Positions 21,031 to 36,900 are shown, counted from the first letter of the stretch. The stretch is 64,000 bases of DNA from Bathymodiolus brooksi (GCA_963680875.1 OY804578.1:25387101-25451100), one strand, 5' to 3'. Numbers and translations are program-made. Notes: a model not told the origin generated them from the sequence alone.

Positions 21031-24000
21031 CTATTCTGTCTAGGTCATTTGGCTATTATGTGTAGGTCATTTGGTTATTCTGTCTAGGTCATTTGGATAT
21101 TCTGTCTTGGTCATTTGGCTATTCTGTCTAGGCTATTTGGCTATTCCGTCGAGGACATTTGGCTATTCTGTCTAGGTCATTTGGCTATTATGTCTAGGTC
21201 ATTTGGCTATTATGTCTTGGTCTTTTGGCTATTATGTCTAGGCCATTTGGCTATTCTGTCTAGTCTATTTGGCTATTCTGTCTAGGTCATTAGGTTTTTC
21301 TGTCTAGGCCATTTGGCTATTATGTCTAGGCCATTTGGCTATTCTGTCTAAGTCATTTGGCTAATCTGTCTAGGTCATTTGACTATTCTGTCGAGGACAT
21401 TTGGCTATTCTGTCTAGGTCATTTGGCTATTATGTCTACGTCATTTGGCTATAATGTCTAGGCCATTTGGCTATTCTATCTAGTCCATTTGGATATTCTC
21501 TCTAGGCCATTTGGCTATTCTTTCTGGGTCATTTGGCTATTCTGTCTAGGTCATTTGGCTATTCTGTCGAGGACATTTGGCTATTCTGTCTAGGGCATTT
21601 GGCTATTCTGTCTAGGCCATTTGGCTATTATGTCTAGGCCATTTGGCTGTTCTGTCTAGTCCATTTTTCTATTCTGTCTAGGCCATTTGGCTCTTCTGTC
21701 TGGGTCATTTGGCTATTCTGTCTAGGTCATTTGGCTACTCTGTCTAGGTCATTTGACTATTATGTCTAGGTCATTTGGCTATTATGTCTAGGTCATTTGG
21801 CTATTATGTCTAGGTCATTTGGCTATTCTGTCAAGGACATTTGGCTATTCTGTCTAGGTCATTTGGCTATTATGTCTAGGTCATTTGGCTATTATGTCTA
21901 GGTCATTTGGCTATTATGTCTAGGCCATTTGGTTATTCTGTGTAGTCCATTTGGCTATTCTGTCTAGGCCATTTGGCTAGTTTTTCTGGGTCATTTGGCT
22001 ATTCTGTCTAGGTCATTTGGCTATTCTGTCGAGGACATTTGGCTATTCTGTCTAGGGTATTTGGCTATTCTGTCTAGACCATTTGGCTATTATGTCTAGG
22101 CCATTAGGCTATTCGGTCTAGGTCACTTGGCTATTATGTCTAGGTTATTTGGCTATTCTGTCTAGGCCATTTGGCTATTCTGTCTAGGTCATTTGGCTAT
22201 TATGTGTAGGTCACTTGGTTATTCTGTCTAGGTCATTTGGCTATTCAGTCTAGGTCATTTGGCTATTCTGTCTAGGTCATGTGGCTATTATGTCTAGGCC
22301 ATTTGGCTATTATGTGTAGTCCATTTGGCTATTCTGTCTAGGTCATGTGGCTATTATGTCCAGGCCATTTGGCTATTATGTGTAGGCCATTTGGTTATTC
22401 TGTCGAGGACATTTGGCTATTCTGTCTAGGTCATTTGCTATTCTGTCTAGGTCTGTGGCTATTATGTCTAGGCCATTTGGCTATTATGTGTAGGCCATTT
22501 GGTTATTCTGTCTAGTCCATTTGGCTATTCTGTCTAGGCCATTTGGCTATTCTGTCTGGGTCATTTGGCTATTCTGTCTAGGTCATTTGGTTATTCTGTC
22601 TAGGGCATTTGGCTATTCTGTCTAGACCATTTGGCTATTATGTCTAGGCCATTTGGCTATTCTGTCTAGGTCCTTTGGATATTATGTCTAGGCCATTTGG
22701 TTATTCTGTCTAGTCCATTTGGCTATTCTGTCTAGGCCATTTGGCTATTCTGTCTAGGTCATTTGGATATTATGTCTAGGCCATTTGGTTATTCTGTCTA
22801 GGCCATTTGGCTATTCTGTCTAGGTCATTTGGCTATTATGTGTAGGTCATTTGGTTATTCTGTCTAGGTCATTTGGCAATTATGTCTAGGTCATTTGGCT
22901 ATTATGTCTAGGTCATTTGGCTATTCTGTCGAGGACATTTGGCTATTCTGTCGAGGACATTTGGCTATTCTGTCTAGGTCATTTGGCTATTATGTCTAGG
23001 TCATTTGGCTATTATGTCTAGGTCATTTGGCTATTATGTCTATGTCTTTTGGCTATTATGTCTACACCATTTGGCTATTCTGTCTAGTCTATTTGGCTAT
23101 TCTGTCTAGGTCATTAGGTTTTTCTGTCTAGGCCATTTGGCTATTATGCTTAGGCCATTTGGCTATTCTGTCTAAGTCATTTGGCTATTCTGTCTAGGTC
23201 ATTTGACTATTCTGTCGAGGACATTTGGCTATTCTGTCTAGGTCATTTGGCTACTATGTCCAGGTCATTTGGCTATTATGTCTACGTCATTTGGCTATTA
23301 TGTCTAGGCCATTTGGCTATTCTATCTAGGCCATTTGACTATTCTTTCTGGGTCATTTGGCTATTCTGTCTAGGTCATTTGGCTATTCTGTCGAGGACAT
23401 TTGGCTATTCTGTCTAGGGCATTTGGCTATTCTGTCTAGGCCATTTGGCTATTATGTCTAGGCCATTTGGCTATTCTGTCTAGTCCATTTTTCTACTCTG
23501 TCTATGCCATTTGGCTATTCTGTCTGGGTCATTTGGCTATTCTGTCTAGGTCATTTGGCTATTCTGTCTAGGTCATTTGACTACTATGTCTAGGTCATTT
23601 GGCTATTATGTCTAGGTCATTTGGCTATTATGTCTAGGTCATTTGGCTATTCTGTCGAGGACATTTGGCTATTCTTACTAGGTCATTTGGCTATTATGTC
23701 TAGGTCATTTGGCTATTATGTCTAGGTCATTTGGCTATTATGTCTAGGCCATTTGGTTATTCTGTCTAGTCCATTTGGCTATTCTGTCTAGGCCATTTGG
23801 CTAGTTTGTCTGTGTCATTTGGCTATTCTGTCTAGGTCATTTGGCTATTCTGTCTAGGGCATTTGGCTATTCTGTCTAGACCATTTGGCTATTATGTCTA
23901 GGCCATTTGGCTATTCGGTCTAGGTCATTTGGCTATTATGTCTAGGCTATTTGGCTATTCTGTCTAGGCCATTTGGCTATTCTGTGTAGTTCATTTGGCT

Positions 24001-24599
24001 ATTATGTGTAGGTGACTTGGTTATTCTGTCTAGGTCATTTGGCTATTCTGTCTAGGTCATTTGGCTATTCTGTCTGGGTCATTTGGCTATTATGTCTAGG
24101 CCATTTGGCTATTATGTCTAGGTCATTTGGCTATTCTGTCTAGGTCATTTGGCTATTCTGCCTAGGTCATTTGGCTATTATGTCTAGGCCATTTGGCTAT
24201 TATGTCTAGGTCATTTGGCTATTATGTCTAGGTCATTTGGCTATTCTGTCGAGGACATTTGGCTATTCTGTCGAGGACATTTGGCTATTCTATCTAGGTC
24301 ATTTGGCTATTATGTCTAGGTCATTAGGTTTTTCTTTCTAGGCCATTTGGCTATTATGTTTAGGCCATTTGGTTTTTCTGTCTACGCCATTTGGCTATTC
24401 TGTCTAGGTCATTAGGTTTTTCTTTCTAGGCCATTTGGCTATTATGTTTAGGCCATTTGGTTTTTCTGTCTAGGTCATTTGGCTATTATGTCTAGGTCAT
24501 TTGGCTATTATGTCTAGGTCATTTGGCTATTCTGTCAAGGACATTTGGCTATTCTGTCTAGGTCATTTGGCTATTCTGTCTAGGCCATTTGGCTATTCT

Positions 24600-24850
24600 G
24601 TCTAGTCCATTTGGCTATTCTGTCTGGGTCATTTGGCTATTCTGTCTGGGTCATTTGGCTATTCTGTCTGGGTCATTTGGCTATTCTGTCTGGGTCATTT
24701 GGCTATTCTGTCTGGGTCATTTGGCTATTCTGTCTAGTCCATTTGGCTATTCTGTCTGGGTCATTTGGCTATTCTGTCTGGGTCATTTGGCTATTCTGTC
24801 TGGGTCATTTGGCTATTTTGTCTAGGTCATTTGGCTATTCTGTCTAGGTC
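24600..24850 (+). repeat. locally homogenised run of TCTGGGTCA monomers
   Basis: Five consecutive TGGG monomers, one TCTAGTCCA monomer, then three more TGGG monomers. Elsewhere this subtype is mostly interspersed. Loss of TAG in consecutive units opens two overlapping 78-codon frames, which explains those frames without a gene. Confidence 0.75.
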
Positions 24851-27800
24851 ATTTGGCTATTCTGTCTAGGCCATTTGGCTATTCTGTCTAGTCCATTTGG
24901 CTATTCTGTCTAGGTCATTAGGTTTTTCTTTTTAGGCCATTTGGCTATTCTGTCTAGTTCATTTGGCTATTCTGTCTAGGTCATTTGGCTATTCTGTCTA
25001 GGTCATTTGGCTATTATGTCTAGGCCATTTGGCTATTATGTCTAGGTCATTTGGCTATTATGTCTAGGTCATTTGGCTATTATGTCTAGGCCATTTGGCT
25101 ATTCTGTCTAGTCCATTTGGCTATTCTGTCTAGGTCATTAGGTTTTTCTTTTTAGGCCATTTGGCTATTATGCTTAGGCCATTTCGTTTTTCTTTCTAGG
25201 CCATTTGGCTATTCTGTCTAGGTCATTTGGCTATTCTGTCTAGGTCATTTGATTATTCTGTCTAGGTCATTTGGCTATTATGTCTAGGTCATTTGACTAT
25301 TATATCTAGGTCATTTGGCTATTCTGTCTAGGCCATTTGGCTATTCTGTCTAGTCCATTTGGCTATTCTGTCTAGGCCATTTGGCTATTCTTTCTGGGTC
25401 ATTTGGCTATTCTGTCTAGGTCATTTGGCTATTCTGTCGAATACATTTGGCTATTCTGTCTAGGGCATTTGGCTATTCTGTCTAGGCCATTTGGCTATTA
25501 TGTCGAATACATTTGGCTATTCTGTCTAGGGCATTTGGCTATTCTGTCTAGGCCATTTGGCTATTATGTCTAGGCCATTTGGCTATTATGTCTAGTCCAT
25601 TTGGCTATTCTGTCTAGGTCATTTGGCTATTCTGTCTAGGTCATTTGGCTATTATGTCTAGGCCATTTGGCTATTCTGTCTAGTCCATTTGGTTATTCTG
25701 TCTAGGCCATTTGGTTATTCTGTCTGGGTCATTTGGCTATTCTGTCTAGGTCATTTGGCTATTCTGTCTAGGCCATTTGGCTATTCTGTCTATGTCATTT
25801 GGCTATTCTGTCTAGGTCATGTGGCTATTATGTCTAGGCCATTTGGCTATTATGTGTAGGCCATTTGGTTATTCTGTCGAGGACATTTGGCTATTCTGTC
25901 TAGGTCATTTGGCTATTCTGTCTAGGTCATGTGACTATTATGTCTAGGTCATTTGGCTATTATGTGTAGGCCATTTGGCTTTCCTGTCTAGTCCATTTGG
26001 CTATTCTATCTAGGCCATTTGGCTATTCTGTCTGGGTCATTTGGCTATTCTGTCTAGGTCATTTGGCTATTCTGTCGAGGACATTTGGCTATTCTGTCTA
26101 GGGCATTTGGCTATTCTGTCTATACCATTTGGCTATTATGTCTAGGCCATTTGGCTATTCTGTCTAGGTCATTTGGATATTATGTCTAGGCCATTTGGCT
26201 ATTATGTCTAGGCCATTTGGCTATTATGTCTAGGTCATTTGGGTATTCTGTCTAGGTCATTTGGCTATTCTGTCTGGTCATTTGGCTATTATTTCTAGGC
26301 CATTTGGCTATTATGTCTAGGTCATTTGGCTATTATGTCTAGGGCATTTGGCTATTCTGTCGAGGACATTTGGCTATTATGTGTAGGCCATTTGGTTAAT
26401 CTGTCAAGGACATTTGGCTATTCTGTCTAGGTCATGTGGCTATTATGTCTAGTCCATTTGGCTATTCTGTCTAGGTCATGTGGCTATTATGTCTAGGCAA
26501 TTTGGCTATTATGTGTAGGCCATTTGGTTATTCTGTCGAGGACGTTTGGCTATTCTGTCTAGGTCATTTGGCTATTCTGTCTAGGTCATGTGGCTATTAT
26601 GTCTAGGCCATTTGGGTATTATGTGTAGTCCATTTGGCTATTCTGTCTAGGCCATTTGGCTATTCTGTCTGGGTCATTTGGCTATTCTGTCTAGGTCATT
26701 TGACTATTCTGTCGAGGACATTTGGCTATTCTGTCTAGGGCATTTGGCTATTCTGTCTAGACCATTTGGCTATTATGTCTAGGCCATTTGTCTATTCTGT
26801 CTAGGTCATTTGGATATTATGTCTAGGCCATTTGGCTATTCTGTCTAGGCCATTTGGCTATTCTGTCTAGGTCATTTGGCTATTATGTGTAGGTCATTTG
26901 GTTATTCTGTCTAGGTCATTTGGCTATTCTGTCTAGGTCATTTGGCTATTCTGTCTGGGTCATTTGGCTATTATGTCTAGGCCATTTGGCTATTATGTCT
27001 AGGTCATTTGGCTATTCTGTCTAGGTCATTTGGCTATTCTGTCTGGTCATTTGGCTATTATTTCTAGGCCATTTGGCTATTATGTCTAGGTCATTTGGCT
27101 ATTATGTCTAGGTCATTTGGCTATTCTGTCGAGGACATTTGGCTATTCTGTCGAGGACATTTGGCTATTCTGTCTAGGTCATTTGGCTATTATTTCTAGG
27201 TCATTTGGCTATTATGTCTAGGTCTTTTGGCTATTATGTCTACGCCATTTGGCTATTCTATCTAGTCCATTTGGCTATTCTGTCTAGGTCATTAGGTTTT
27301 TCTGTCTAGGCCATTTGGCTATTATGTCTAGGCCATGTGGCTATTCTGTCTAAGTCATTTGGCTATTTTGTCTGGGTCATTTGACTAATCTGTCGAGGAC
27401 ATTTGGCTATTCTGTCGAGGACATTTGGCTATTCTGTCTAGGGCATTTGGCTATTCTGTCTAGGCCATTTGGCTATTATGTCTAGGCCATTTGGCTATTC
27501 TGTCTAGTCCATTTTTCTATTCTGTCTAGGACATTTGGCTATTCTGTCTAGGCCATTTGGCTATTCTGTCGAGGACATTTGGCTATTCTGTCTAGGCCAT
27601 TTGGCTATTATGTCTAGGCTATTTGGCTATTCTCTCCAGTCCATTTTTCTATTCTGTCTAGGCCATTTGGCTATTCTGTCTAGGCCATTTTTCTATTCTG
27701 TCTAGGCCATTTGGCTATACTGTCTAGGTCATTTGGCTATTCTGTCTAGGTCATTTGACTATTCTGTCGAGGACATTTGGCTATTCTGTCTAGGTCATTT

Positions 27801-27989
27801 GGCTATTATGTCGAGGACATTTGGCTATTATTTCTAGGTCATTTGGCTATTATGTCTAGGTCATTTGGCTATTATGTCTAGGCCATTTGGCTATTCTGTC
27901 TAGTCCATTTGGCTATTCTGTCTAGGTCATTAGGTTTTCCTTTTTAGGCCATTTGGCTATTATGTTTAGGCCATTTGGTTTTTCTGTCT

Positions 27990-30900
27990 AGGCCATTTGG
28001 CGATTCTGTCTAGGTCATTTGGCTATTCTGTCTAGGTCATTTGACTATTCTGTCGAGGACATTTGGCTATTCTGTCTAGGTCATTTGACTATTATGTCTA
28101 GGTCATTTGGCTATTCTGTCTAGGCCATTTGGCTATTCTGTCTAATCCATTTGGCTATTCTGTCTAGGCCATTTGGCTATTCTTTCTGGGTCATTTGGCT
28201 ATTCTGTCTAGGTCATTTGGCTATTCTGTCGAATACATTTGGCTATTCTGTCTAGGGCATTTGGCTATTCTGTCTAGGCCATTTGGCTATTATATCTAGG
28301 CCATTTGGCTATTCTGTCTAGTCCATTTTTCTATTCTGTCTAGGCCATTTGGCTATTCTGTCTGGGTCATTTGGCTATTCTGTCTAGGTCATTTGGCTAT
28401 TCTGTCTAGGCCATTTGGCTATTCTGTCTAGGTCATTTGGCTATTCTGTCTAGGTCTTGTGGCTATTATGTCTAGGCCATTTGTCTATTATGTGTAGGCC
28501 ATTTGGTTATTCTGTCGAGGACATTTGGCTATTCTGTCTAGGTTATTTGGCTATTCTGTCTAGGTCATGTGACTTTTATGTCTAGGTCATTTGGCTATTA
28601 TGTGTAGGCCATTTGACTTTCCTGTCTAGTCCATTTGGCTATTCTGTCTAGGCCATTTGGCTATTCTGTCTGGGTCATTTGGCTATTCTGTCTAGGTCAT
28701 TTGGCTATTCTGTCGAGGACATTTGGCTATTCTGTCTAGGGCATTTGGCTATTCTGTCTAGACTATTTGGCTATTATGTCTAGGCCATTTGGCTATTCTG
28801 TCTAGGTCATTAGGTTTTTCTTTTTAGGCCATTTGGCTATTATGTTTAGGCCATTTGGTTTTTCTGTCTAGGCCATTTGGCGATTCTGTCTAGGTCATTT
28901 GGCTATTCTGTCTAGGTCATTTGACTATTCTGTCGAGGACATTTGGCTATTCTGTCTAGGTCATTTGACTATTATGTCTAGGTCATTTGGCTATTCTGTC
29001 TAGGCCATTTGGCTATTCTGTCTAATCCATTTGGCTATTCTGTCTAGGCCATTTGGCTATTCTTTCTGGGTCATTTGGCTATTCTGTCTAGGTCATTTGG
29101 CTATTCTGTCGAATACATTTGGCTATTCTGTCTAGGGCATTTGGCTATTCTGTCTAGGCCATTTGGCTATTATATCTAGGCCATTTGGCTATTCTGTCTA
29201 GTCCATTTTTCTATTCTGTCTAGGCCATTTGGCTATTCTGTCTGGGTCATTTGGCTATTCTGTCTAGGTCATTTGGCTATTCTGTCTAGGCCATTTGGCT
29301 ATTCTGTCTAGGTCATTTGGCTATTCTGTCTAGGTCTTGTGGCTATTATGTCTAGGCCATTTGTCTATTATGTGTAGGCCATTTGGTTATTCTGTCGAGG
29401 ACATTTGGCTATTCTGTCTAGGTTATTTGGCTATTCTGTCTAGGTCATGTGACTTTTATGTCTAGGTCATTTGGCTATTATGTGTAGGCCATTTGACTTT
29501 CCTGTCTAGTCCATTTGGCTATTCTGTCTAGGCCATTTGGCTATTCTGTCTGGGTCATTTGGCTATTCTGTCTAGGTCATTTGGCTATTCTGTCGAGGAC
29601 ATTTGGCTATTCTGTCTAGGGCATTTGGCTATTCTGTCTAGACTATTTGGCTATTATGTCTAGGCCATTTGGCTATTCTGTCTAGGTCATTTGGATATTA
29701 TGTCTAGGCCATTTGGCTATTCTGTCTATGCCATTTGGCTATTCTGTCTAGGTCATTTGGCTATTCTGTCTAGGTCATTTTGCTATTATGTGTAGGTCAT
29801 TAGGTTATTCTGTCTAGGTCATTTGGCTATTCGTCTAGGTCATTTGGCTATTCTGTCTGGGTCATTTGGCTATTATGTCTAGGCCATTTTGTCTATTATG
29901 TCTAGGTCATTTGGCTATTCTGTCTAGGTCATTTGGCTATTCTGTCTGGTCATTTGGCTATTATTTCTAGGCCATTTGGCTATTATGTCTAGGTCATTTG
30001 GCTATTATGTCTAGGGCATTTGGCTATTCTGTGGAGGACATTTGGCTATTATGTGTAGGCCATTTGGTTATTCTGTCAAGGACATTTGGCTATTCTGTCT
30101 AGGTCATGTGGCTATTATGTCTAGGCCATTTGGCTATTATGCGTAGGCCATTTGGCTATTCTATCTAGTCCATTTGGCTATTCTGTCTAGGTCATGTGGC
30201 TATTATGTCTAGGCCATTTGGCTATTATGTGTGGGCCATTTGGTTATTCTGTCGAGGTCATTTGGCTATTCTGTCTAGGTCATGTGGCTATTATGTCTAG
30301 GCCATTTGGCTATTATGTGTAGGCCATTTGGCTATTCTGTCTAGTCCATTTGGCTATTCTGTCTAGGCCATTTGGCTATTCTGTCTGGGTCATTTGGATA
30401 TTCTGTCTAGGTCATTTGGCTATTCTGTCGAGGACATTTGGCTATTCTGTCTAGGGCATTTGGCTATTCTGTCTAGACCATTTGGCTATTATGTCTAGCC
30501 ACTTGGCTATTCTGTCTAGGTCATTTGGATATTATGTCTAGGCCATTTGGCTATTCTGTCTAGGCCATTTGGCTATTCTGTCTAGGTCATTTGGCTATTA
30601 TGTGTAGGTCATTTGGTTATTCTGTCTAGGTCATTTGGCTATTCTGTCTAGGTCATTTGGTTATTCTGTCTGGGTCATTTGGCTATTATGTCTAGGCCAT
30701 TTGGCTATTATGTCTAGGTCATTTGGCTATTCTGTCTAGGTCATTTGGCTATTATTTCTAGGCCATTTGGCTATTATGTCTAGGTCATTTGGCTATTATG
30801 TCTAGGTCATTTGGCTATTCTGTCGAGGACATTTGGCTACTCTGTCGAGGACATTAGGCTATTCTGTCTAGGTCATTTGGCTATTATTTCTAGGTCATTT

Positions 30901-33900
30901 GGCTATTATGTCTAGGTCTTTTGGCTATTATGTCTACGCCATTTGGCTATTCTATCTAGTCCATTTGGCTATTCTGTCTAGGTCATTAGGTTTTTCTGTC
31001 TAGGCCATTTGGCTATTATGACTAGGCCATTTGGCTATTCTGTCTAAGTAATTTGGCTATTCTGTCTAGGTCATTTGACTAATCTGTCGAGGACATTTGG
31101 CTATTATGTCTAGGCCATTTGGCTATTATGTCTAGGTCATTTGGCTATTCTGTCTAGGTCATTTGGCTATTCTGTCTGGTCATTTGGCTATTATTTCTAG
31201 GCCATTTGGCTATTATGTCTAGGTCATTTGGCTATTATGTCTAGGTCATTTGGCTATTCTGTCGAGGACATTTGGCTATTCTGTCGAGGACATTTGGCTA
31301 TTCTGTCTAGGTCATTTGGCTATTATTTCTAGGTCATTTAGCTATTATGTCTAGGTCTTTTGGCTATTATGTCTACGCCATTTGGCTATTCTATCTAGTC
31401 CATTTGGCTATTCTGTCTAGGTCATTAGGTTTTTCTGTCTAGGCCATTTGGCTATTACGTCTAGGCCATGTGGCTATTCTGTCTAAGTCATTTGGCTATT
31501 TTGTCTGGGTCATTTGACTAATCTGTCGAGGACATTTGGCTATTCTGTCTAGGTCATTTTGCTATTATGTCTAGGTCATTTGGCTATTATGTCTACGTCA
31601 TTTGGCTATTATGTCTATGCCATTTGGCTATTCTATCTAGTCCATTTGGATATTCTCTCTAGGCCATTTGGCTATTCTTTCTGGGTCATTTGGCTATTCT
31701 GTCTAGGTCATTTGGCTATTCTGTCGAGGACATTTGGCTATTCTGTCTAGGGCATTTGGCTATTCTGTCTAGGCCATTTGGCTATTATGTCTAGGCCATT
31801 TGGCTATTCTGTCTAGTCCATTTTTCTATTCTGTCTAGGACATTTGGCTATTCTGTCTAGGCCATTTGGCTATTCTGTCGAGGACATTTGGCTATTCTGT
31901 CTAGGCCATTTGGCTATTATGTCTAGGCTATTTGGCTATTCTCTCCAGTCCATTTTTCTATTCTGTCTAGGCCATTTGGCTATTATGTCTAGGCCATTTG
32001 GCTATTCTGTCTAGTCCATTTTTCTATTCTGTCTAGGACATTTGGCTATTCTGTCTAGGCCATTTGGCTATTCTGTCGAGGACATTTGGCTATTCTGTCT
32101 AGGCCATTTGGCTATTATGTCTAGGCTATTTGGCTATTCTCTCCAGTCCATTTTTCTATTCTGTCTAGGCCATTTGGCTATTCTGTCTAGGCCATTTTTC
32201 TATTCTGTCTAGGCCATTTGGCTATACTGTCTAGGTCATTTGGCTATTCTGTCTAGGTCATTTGACTATTCTGTCGAGGACATTTGGCTATTCTGTCTAG
32301 GTCATTTGGCTATTATGTCGAGGACATTTGGCTATTATTTCTAGGTCATTTGGCTATTATGTCTAGGTCATTTGGCTATTATGTCTAGGCCATTTGGCTA
32401 TTCTGTCTAGTCCATTTGGCTATTCTGTCTAGGTCATTAGGTTTTTCTTTTTAGGCCATTTGGCTATTATGTTTAGGCCATTTGGTTTTTCTGTCTAGGC
32501 CATTTGGCGATTCTGTCTAGGTCATTTGGCTATTCTGTCTAGGTCATTTGACTATTCTGTCGAGGACATTTGGCTATTCTGTCTAGGTCATTTGACTATT
32601 ATGTCTAGGTCATTTGGCTATTCTGTCTAGGCCATTTGGCTATTCTGTCTAATCCATTTGGCTATTCTGTCTAGGCCATTTGGCTATTCTTTCTGGGTCA
32701 TTTGGCTATTCTGTCTAGGTCATTTGGCTATTCTGTCGAATACATTTGGCTATTCTGTCTAGGGCATTTGGCTATTCTGTCTAGGCCATTTGGCTATTAT
32801 ATCTAGGCCATTTGGCTATTCTGTCTAGTCCATTTTTCTATTCTGTCTAGGCCATTTGGCTATTCTGTCTGGGTCATTTGGCTATTCTGTCTAGGTCATT
32901 TGGCTATTCTGTCTAGGCCATTTGGCTATTCTGTCTAGGTCTTGTGGCTATTATGTCTAGGCCATTTGTCTATTATGTGTAGGCCATTTGGTTATTCTGT
33001 CGAGGACATTTGGCTATTCTGTCTAGGTTATTTGGCTATTCTGTCTAGGTCATGTGACTTTTATGTCTAGGTCATTTGGCTATTATGTGTAGGCCATTTG
33101 ACTTTCCTGTCTAGTCCATTTGTCTATTCTGTCTAGGCCATTTGGCTATTCTGTCTGGGTCATTTGGCTATTCTGTCTAGGTCATTTGGCTATTCTGTCG
33201 AGGACATTTGGCTATTCTGTCTAGGGCATTTGGCTATTCTGTCTAGACTATTTGGCTATTATGTCTAGGCCATTTGGCTATTCTGTCTAGGTCATTAGGT
33301 TTTTCTTTTTAGGCCATTTGGCTATTATGTTTAGGCCATTTGGTTTTTCTGTCTAGGCCATTTGGCGATTCTGTCTAGGTCATTTGGCTATTCTGTCTAG
33401 GTCATTTGACTATTCTGTCGAGGACATTTGGCTATTCTGTCTAGGTCATTTGACTATTATGTCTAGGTCATTTGGCTATTCTGTCTAGGCCATTTGGCTA
33501 TTCTGTCTAATCCATTTGGCTATTCTGTCTAGGCCATTTGGCTATTCTTTCTGGGTCATTTGGCTATTCTGTCTAGGTCATTTGGCTATTCTTTCGAATA
33601 CATTTGGCTATTCTGTCTAGGGCATTTGGCTATTCTGTCTAGGCCATTTGGCTATTATATCTAGGCCATTTGGCTATTCTGTCTAGTCCATTTTTCTATT
33701 CTGTCTAGGCCATTTGGCTATTCTGTCTGGGTCATTTGGCTATTCTGTCTAGGTCATTTGGCTATTCTGTCTAGGCCATTTGGCTATTCTGTCTAGGTCA
33801 TTTGGCTATTCTGTCTAGGTCTTGTGGCTATTATGTCTAGGCCATTTGTCTATTATGTGTAGGCCATTTGGTTATTCTGTCGAGGACATTTGGCTATTCT

Positions 33901-36900
33901 GTCTAGGTTATTTGGCTATTCTGTCTAGGTCATGTGACTTTTATGTCTAGGTCATTTGGCTATTATGTGTAGGCCATTTGACTTTCCTGTCTAGTCCATT
34001 TGGCTATTCTGTCTAGGCCATTTGGCTATTCTGTCTGGGTCATTTGGCTATTCTGTCTAGGTCATTTGGCTATTCTGTCGAGGACATTTGGCTATTCTGT
34101 CTAGGGCATTTGGCTATTCTGTCTAGACTATTTGGCTATTATGTCTAGGCCATTTGGCTATTCTGTCTAGGTCATTTGGATATTATGTCTAGGCCATTTG
34201 GCTATTCTGTCTATGCCATTTGGCTATTCTGTCTAGGTCATTTGGCTATTCTGTCTAGGTCATTTTGCTATTATGTGTAGGTCATTAGGTTATTCTGTCT
34301 AGGTCATTTGGCTATTCGTCTAGGTCATTTGGCTATTCTGTCTGGGTCATTTGGCTATTATGTCTAGGCCATTTTGTCTATTATGTCTAGGTCATTTGGC
34401 TATTCTGTCTAGGTCATTTGGCTATTCTGTCTGGTCATTTGGCTATTATTTCTAGGCCATTTGGCTATTATGTCTAGGTCATTTGGCTATTATGTCTAGG
34501 GCATTTGGCTATTCTGTGGAGGACATTTGGCTATTATGTGTAGGCCATTTGGTTATTCTGTCAAGGACATTTGGCTATTCTGTCTAGGTCATGTGGCTAT
34601 TATGTCTAGGCCATTTGGCTATTATGCGTAGGCCATTTGGCTATTCTATCTAGTCCATTTGGCTATTCTGTCTAGGTCATGTGGCTATTATGTCTAGGCC
34701 ATTTGGCTATTATGTGTGGGCCATTTGGTTATTCTGTCGAGGTCATTTGGCTATTCTGTCTAGGTCATGTGGCTATTATGTCTAGGCCATTTGGCTATTA
34801 TGTGTAGGCCATTTGGCTATTCTGTCTAGTCCATTTGGCTATTCTGTCTAGGCCATTTGGCTATTCTGTCTGGGTCATTTGGCTATTCTGTCTAGGTCAT
34901 TTGGCTATTCTGTCGAGGACATTTGGCTATTCTGTCTAGGGCATTTGGCTATTCTGTCTAGACCATTTGGCTATTATGTCTAGCCACTTGGCTATTCTGT
35001 CTAGGTCATTTGGATATTATGTCTAGGCCATTTGGCTATTCTGTCTAGGCCATTTGGCTATTCTGTCTAGGTCATTTGGCTATTATGTGTAGGTCATTTG
35101 GTTATTCTGTCTAGGTCATTTGGCTATTCTGTCTAGGTCATTTGGTTATTCTGTCTGGGTCATTTGGCTATTATGTCTAGGCCATTTGGCTATTATGTCT
35201 AGGTCATTTGGCTATTCTGTCTAGGTCATTTGGCTATTATTTCTAGGCCATTTGGCTATTATGTCTAGGTCATTTGGCTATTATGTCTAGGTCATTTGGC
35301 TATTCTGTCGAGGACATTTGGCTACTCTGTCGAGGACATTAGGCTATTCTGTCTAGGTCATTTGGCTATTATTTCTAGGTCATTTGGCTATTATGTCTAG
35401 GTCTTTTGGCTATTATGTCTACGCCATTTGGCTATTCTATCTAGTCCATTTGGCTATTCTGTCTAGGTCATTAGGTTTTTCTGTCTAGGCCATTTGGCTA
35501 TTATGACTAGGCCATTTGGCTATTCTGTCTAAGTAATTTGGCTATTCTGTCTAGGTCATTTGACTAATCTGTCGAGGACATTTGGCTATTATGTCTAGGC
35601 CATTTGGCTATTATGTCTAGGTCATTTGGCTATTCTGTCTAGGTCATTTGGCTATTCTGTCTGGTCATTTGGCTATTATTTCTAGGCCATTTGGCTATTA
35701 TGTCTAGGTCATTTGGCTATTATGTCTATGCCATTTGGCTATTCTATCTAGTCCATTTGGATATTCTCTCTAGGCCATTTGGCTATTCTTTCTGGGTCAT
35801 TTGGCTATTCTGTCTAGGTCATTTGGCTATTCTGTCGAGGACATTTGGCTATTCTGTCTAGGGCATTTGGCTATTCTGTCTAGGCCATTTGGCTATTATG
35901 TCTAGGCCATTTGGCTATTCTGTCTAGTCCATTTTTCTATTCTGTCTAGGACATTTGGCTATTCTGTCTAGGCCATTTGGCTATTCTGTCGAGGACATTT
36001 GGCTATTCTGTCTAGGCCATTTGGCTATTATGTCTAGGCTATTTGGCTATTCTCTCCAGTCCATTTTTCTATTCTGTCTAGGCCATTTGGCTATTATGTC
36101 TAGGCCATTTGGCTATTCTGTCTAGTCCATTTTTCTATTCTGTCTAGGACATTTGGCTATTCTGTCTAGGCCATTTGGCTATTCTGTCGAGGACATTTGG
36201 CTATTCTGTCTAGGCCATTTGGCTATTATGTCTAGGCTATTTGGCTATTCTCTCCAGTCCATTTTTCTATTCTGTCTAGGCCATTTGGCTATTCTGTCTA
36301 GGCCATTTTTCTATTCTGTCTAGGCCATTTGGCTATACTGTCTAGGTCATTTGGCTATTCTGTCTAGGTCATTTGACTATTCTGTCGAGGACATTTGGCT
36401 ATTCTGTCTAGGTCATTTGGCTATTATGTCGAGGACATTTGGCTATTATTTCTAGGTCATTTGGCTATTATGTCTAGGTCATTTGGCTATTATGTCTAGG
36501 CCATTTGGCTATTCTGTCTAGTCCATTTGGCTATTCTGTCTAGGTCATTAGGTTTTTCTTTTTAGGCCATTTGGCTATTATGTTTAGGCCATTTGGTTTT
36601 TCTGTCTAGGCCATTTGGCGATTCTGTCTAGGTCATTTGGCTATTCTGTCTAGGTCATTTGACTATTCTGTCGAGGACATTTGGCTATTCTGTCTAGGTC
36701 ATTTGACTATTATGTCTAGGTCATTTGGCTATTCTGTCTAGGCCATTTGGCTATTCTGTCTAATCCATTTGGCTATTCTGTCTAGGCCATTTGGCTATTC
36801 TTTCTGGGTCATTTGGCTATTCTGTCTAGGTCATTTGGCTATTCTGTCGAATACATTTGGCTATTCTGTCTAGGGCATTTGGCTATTCTGTCTAGGCCAT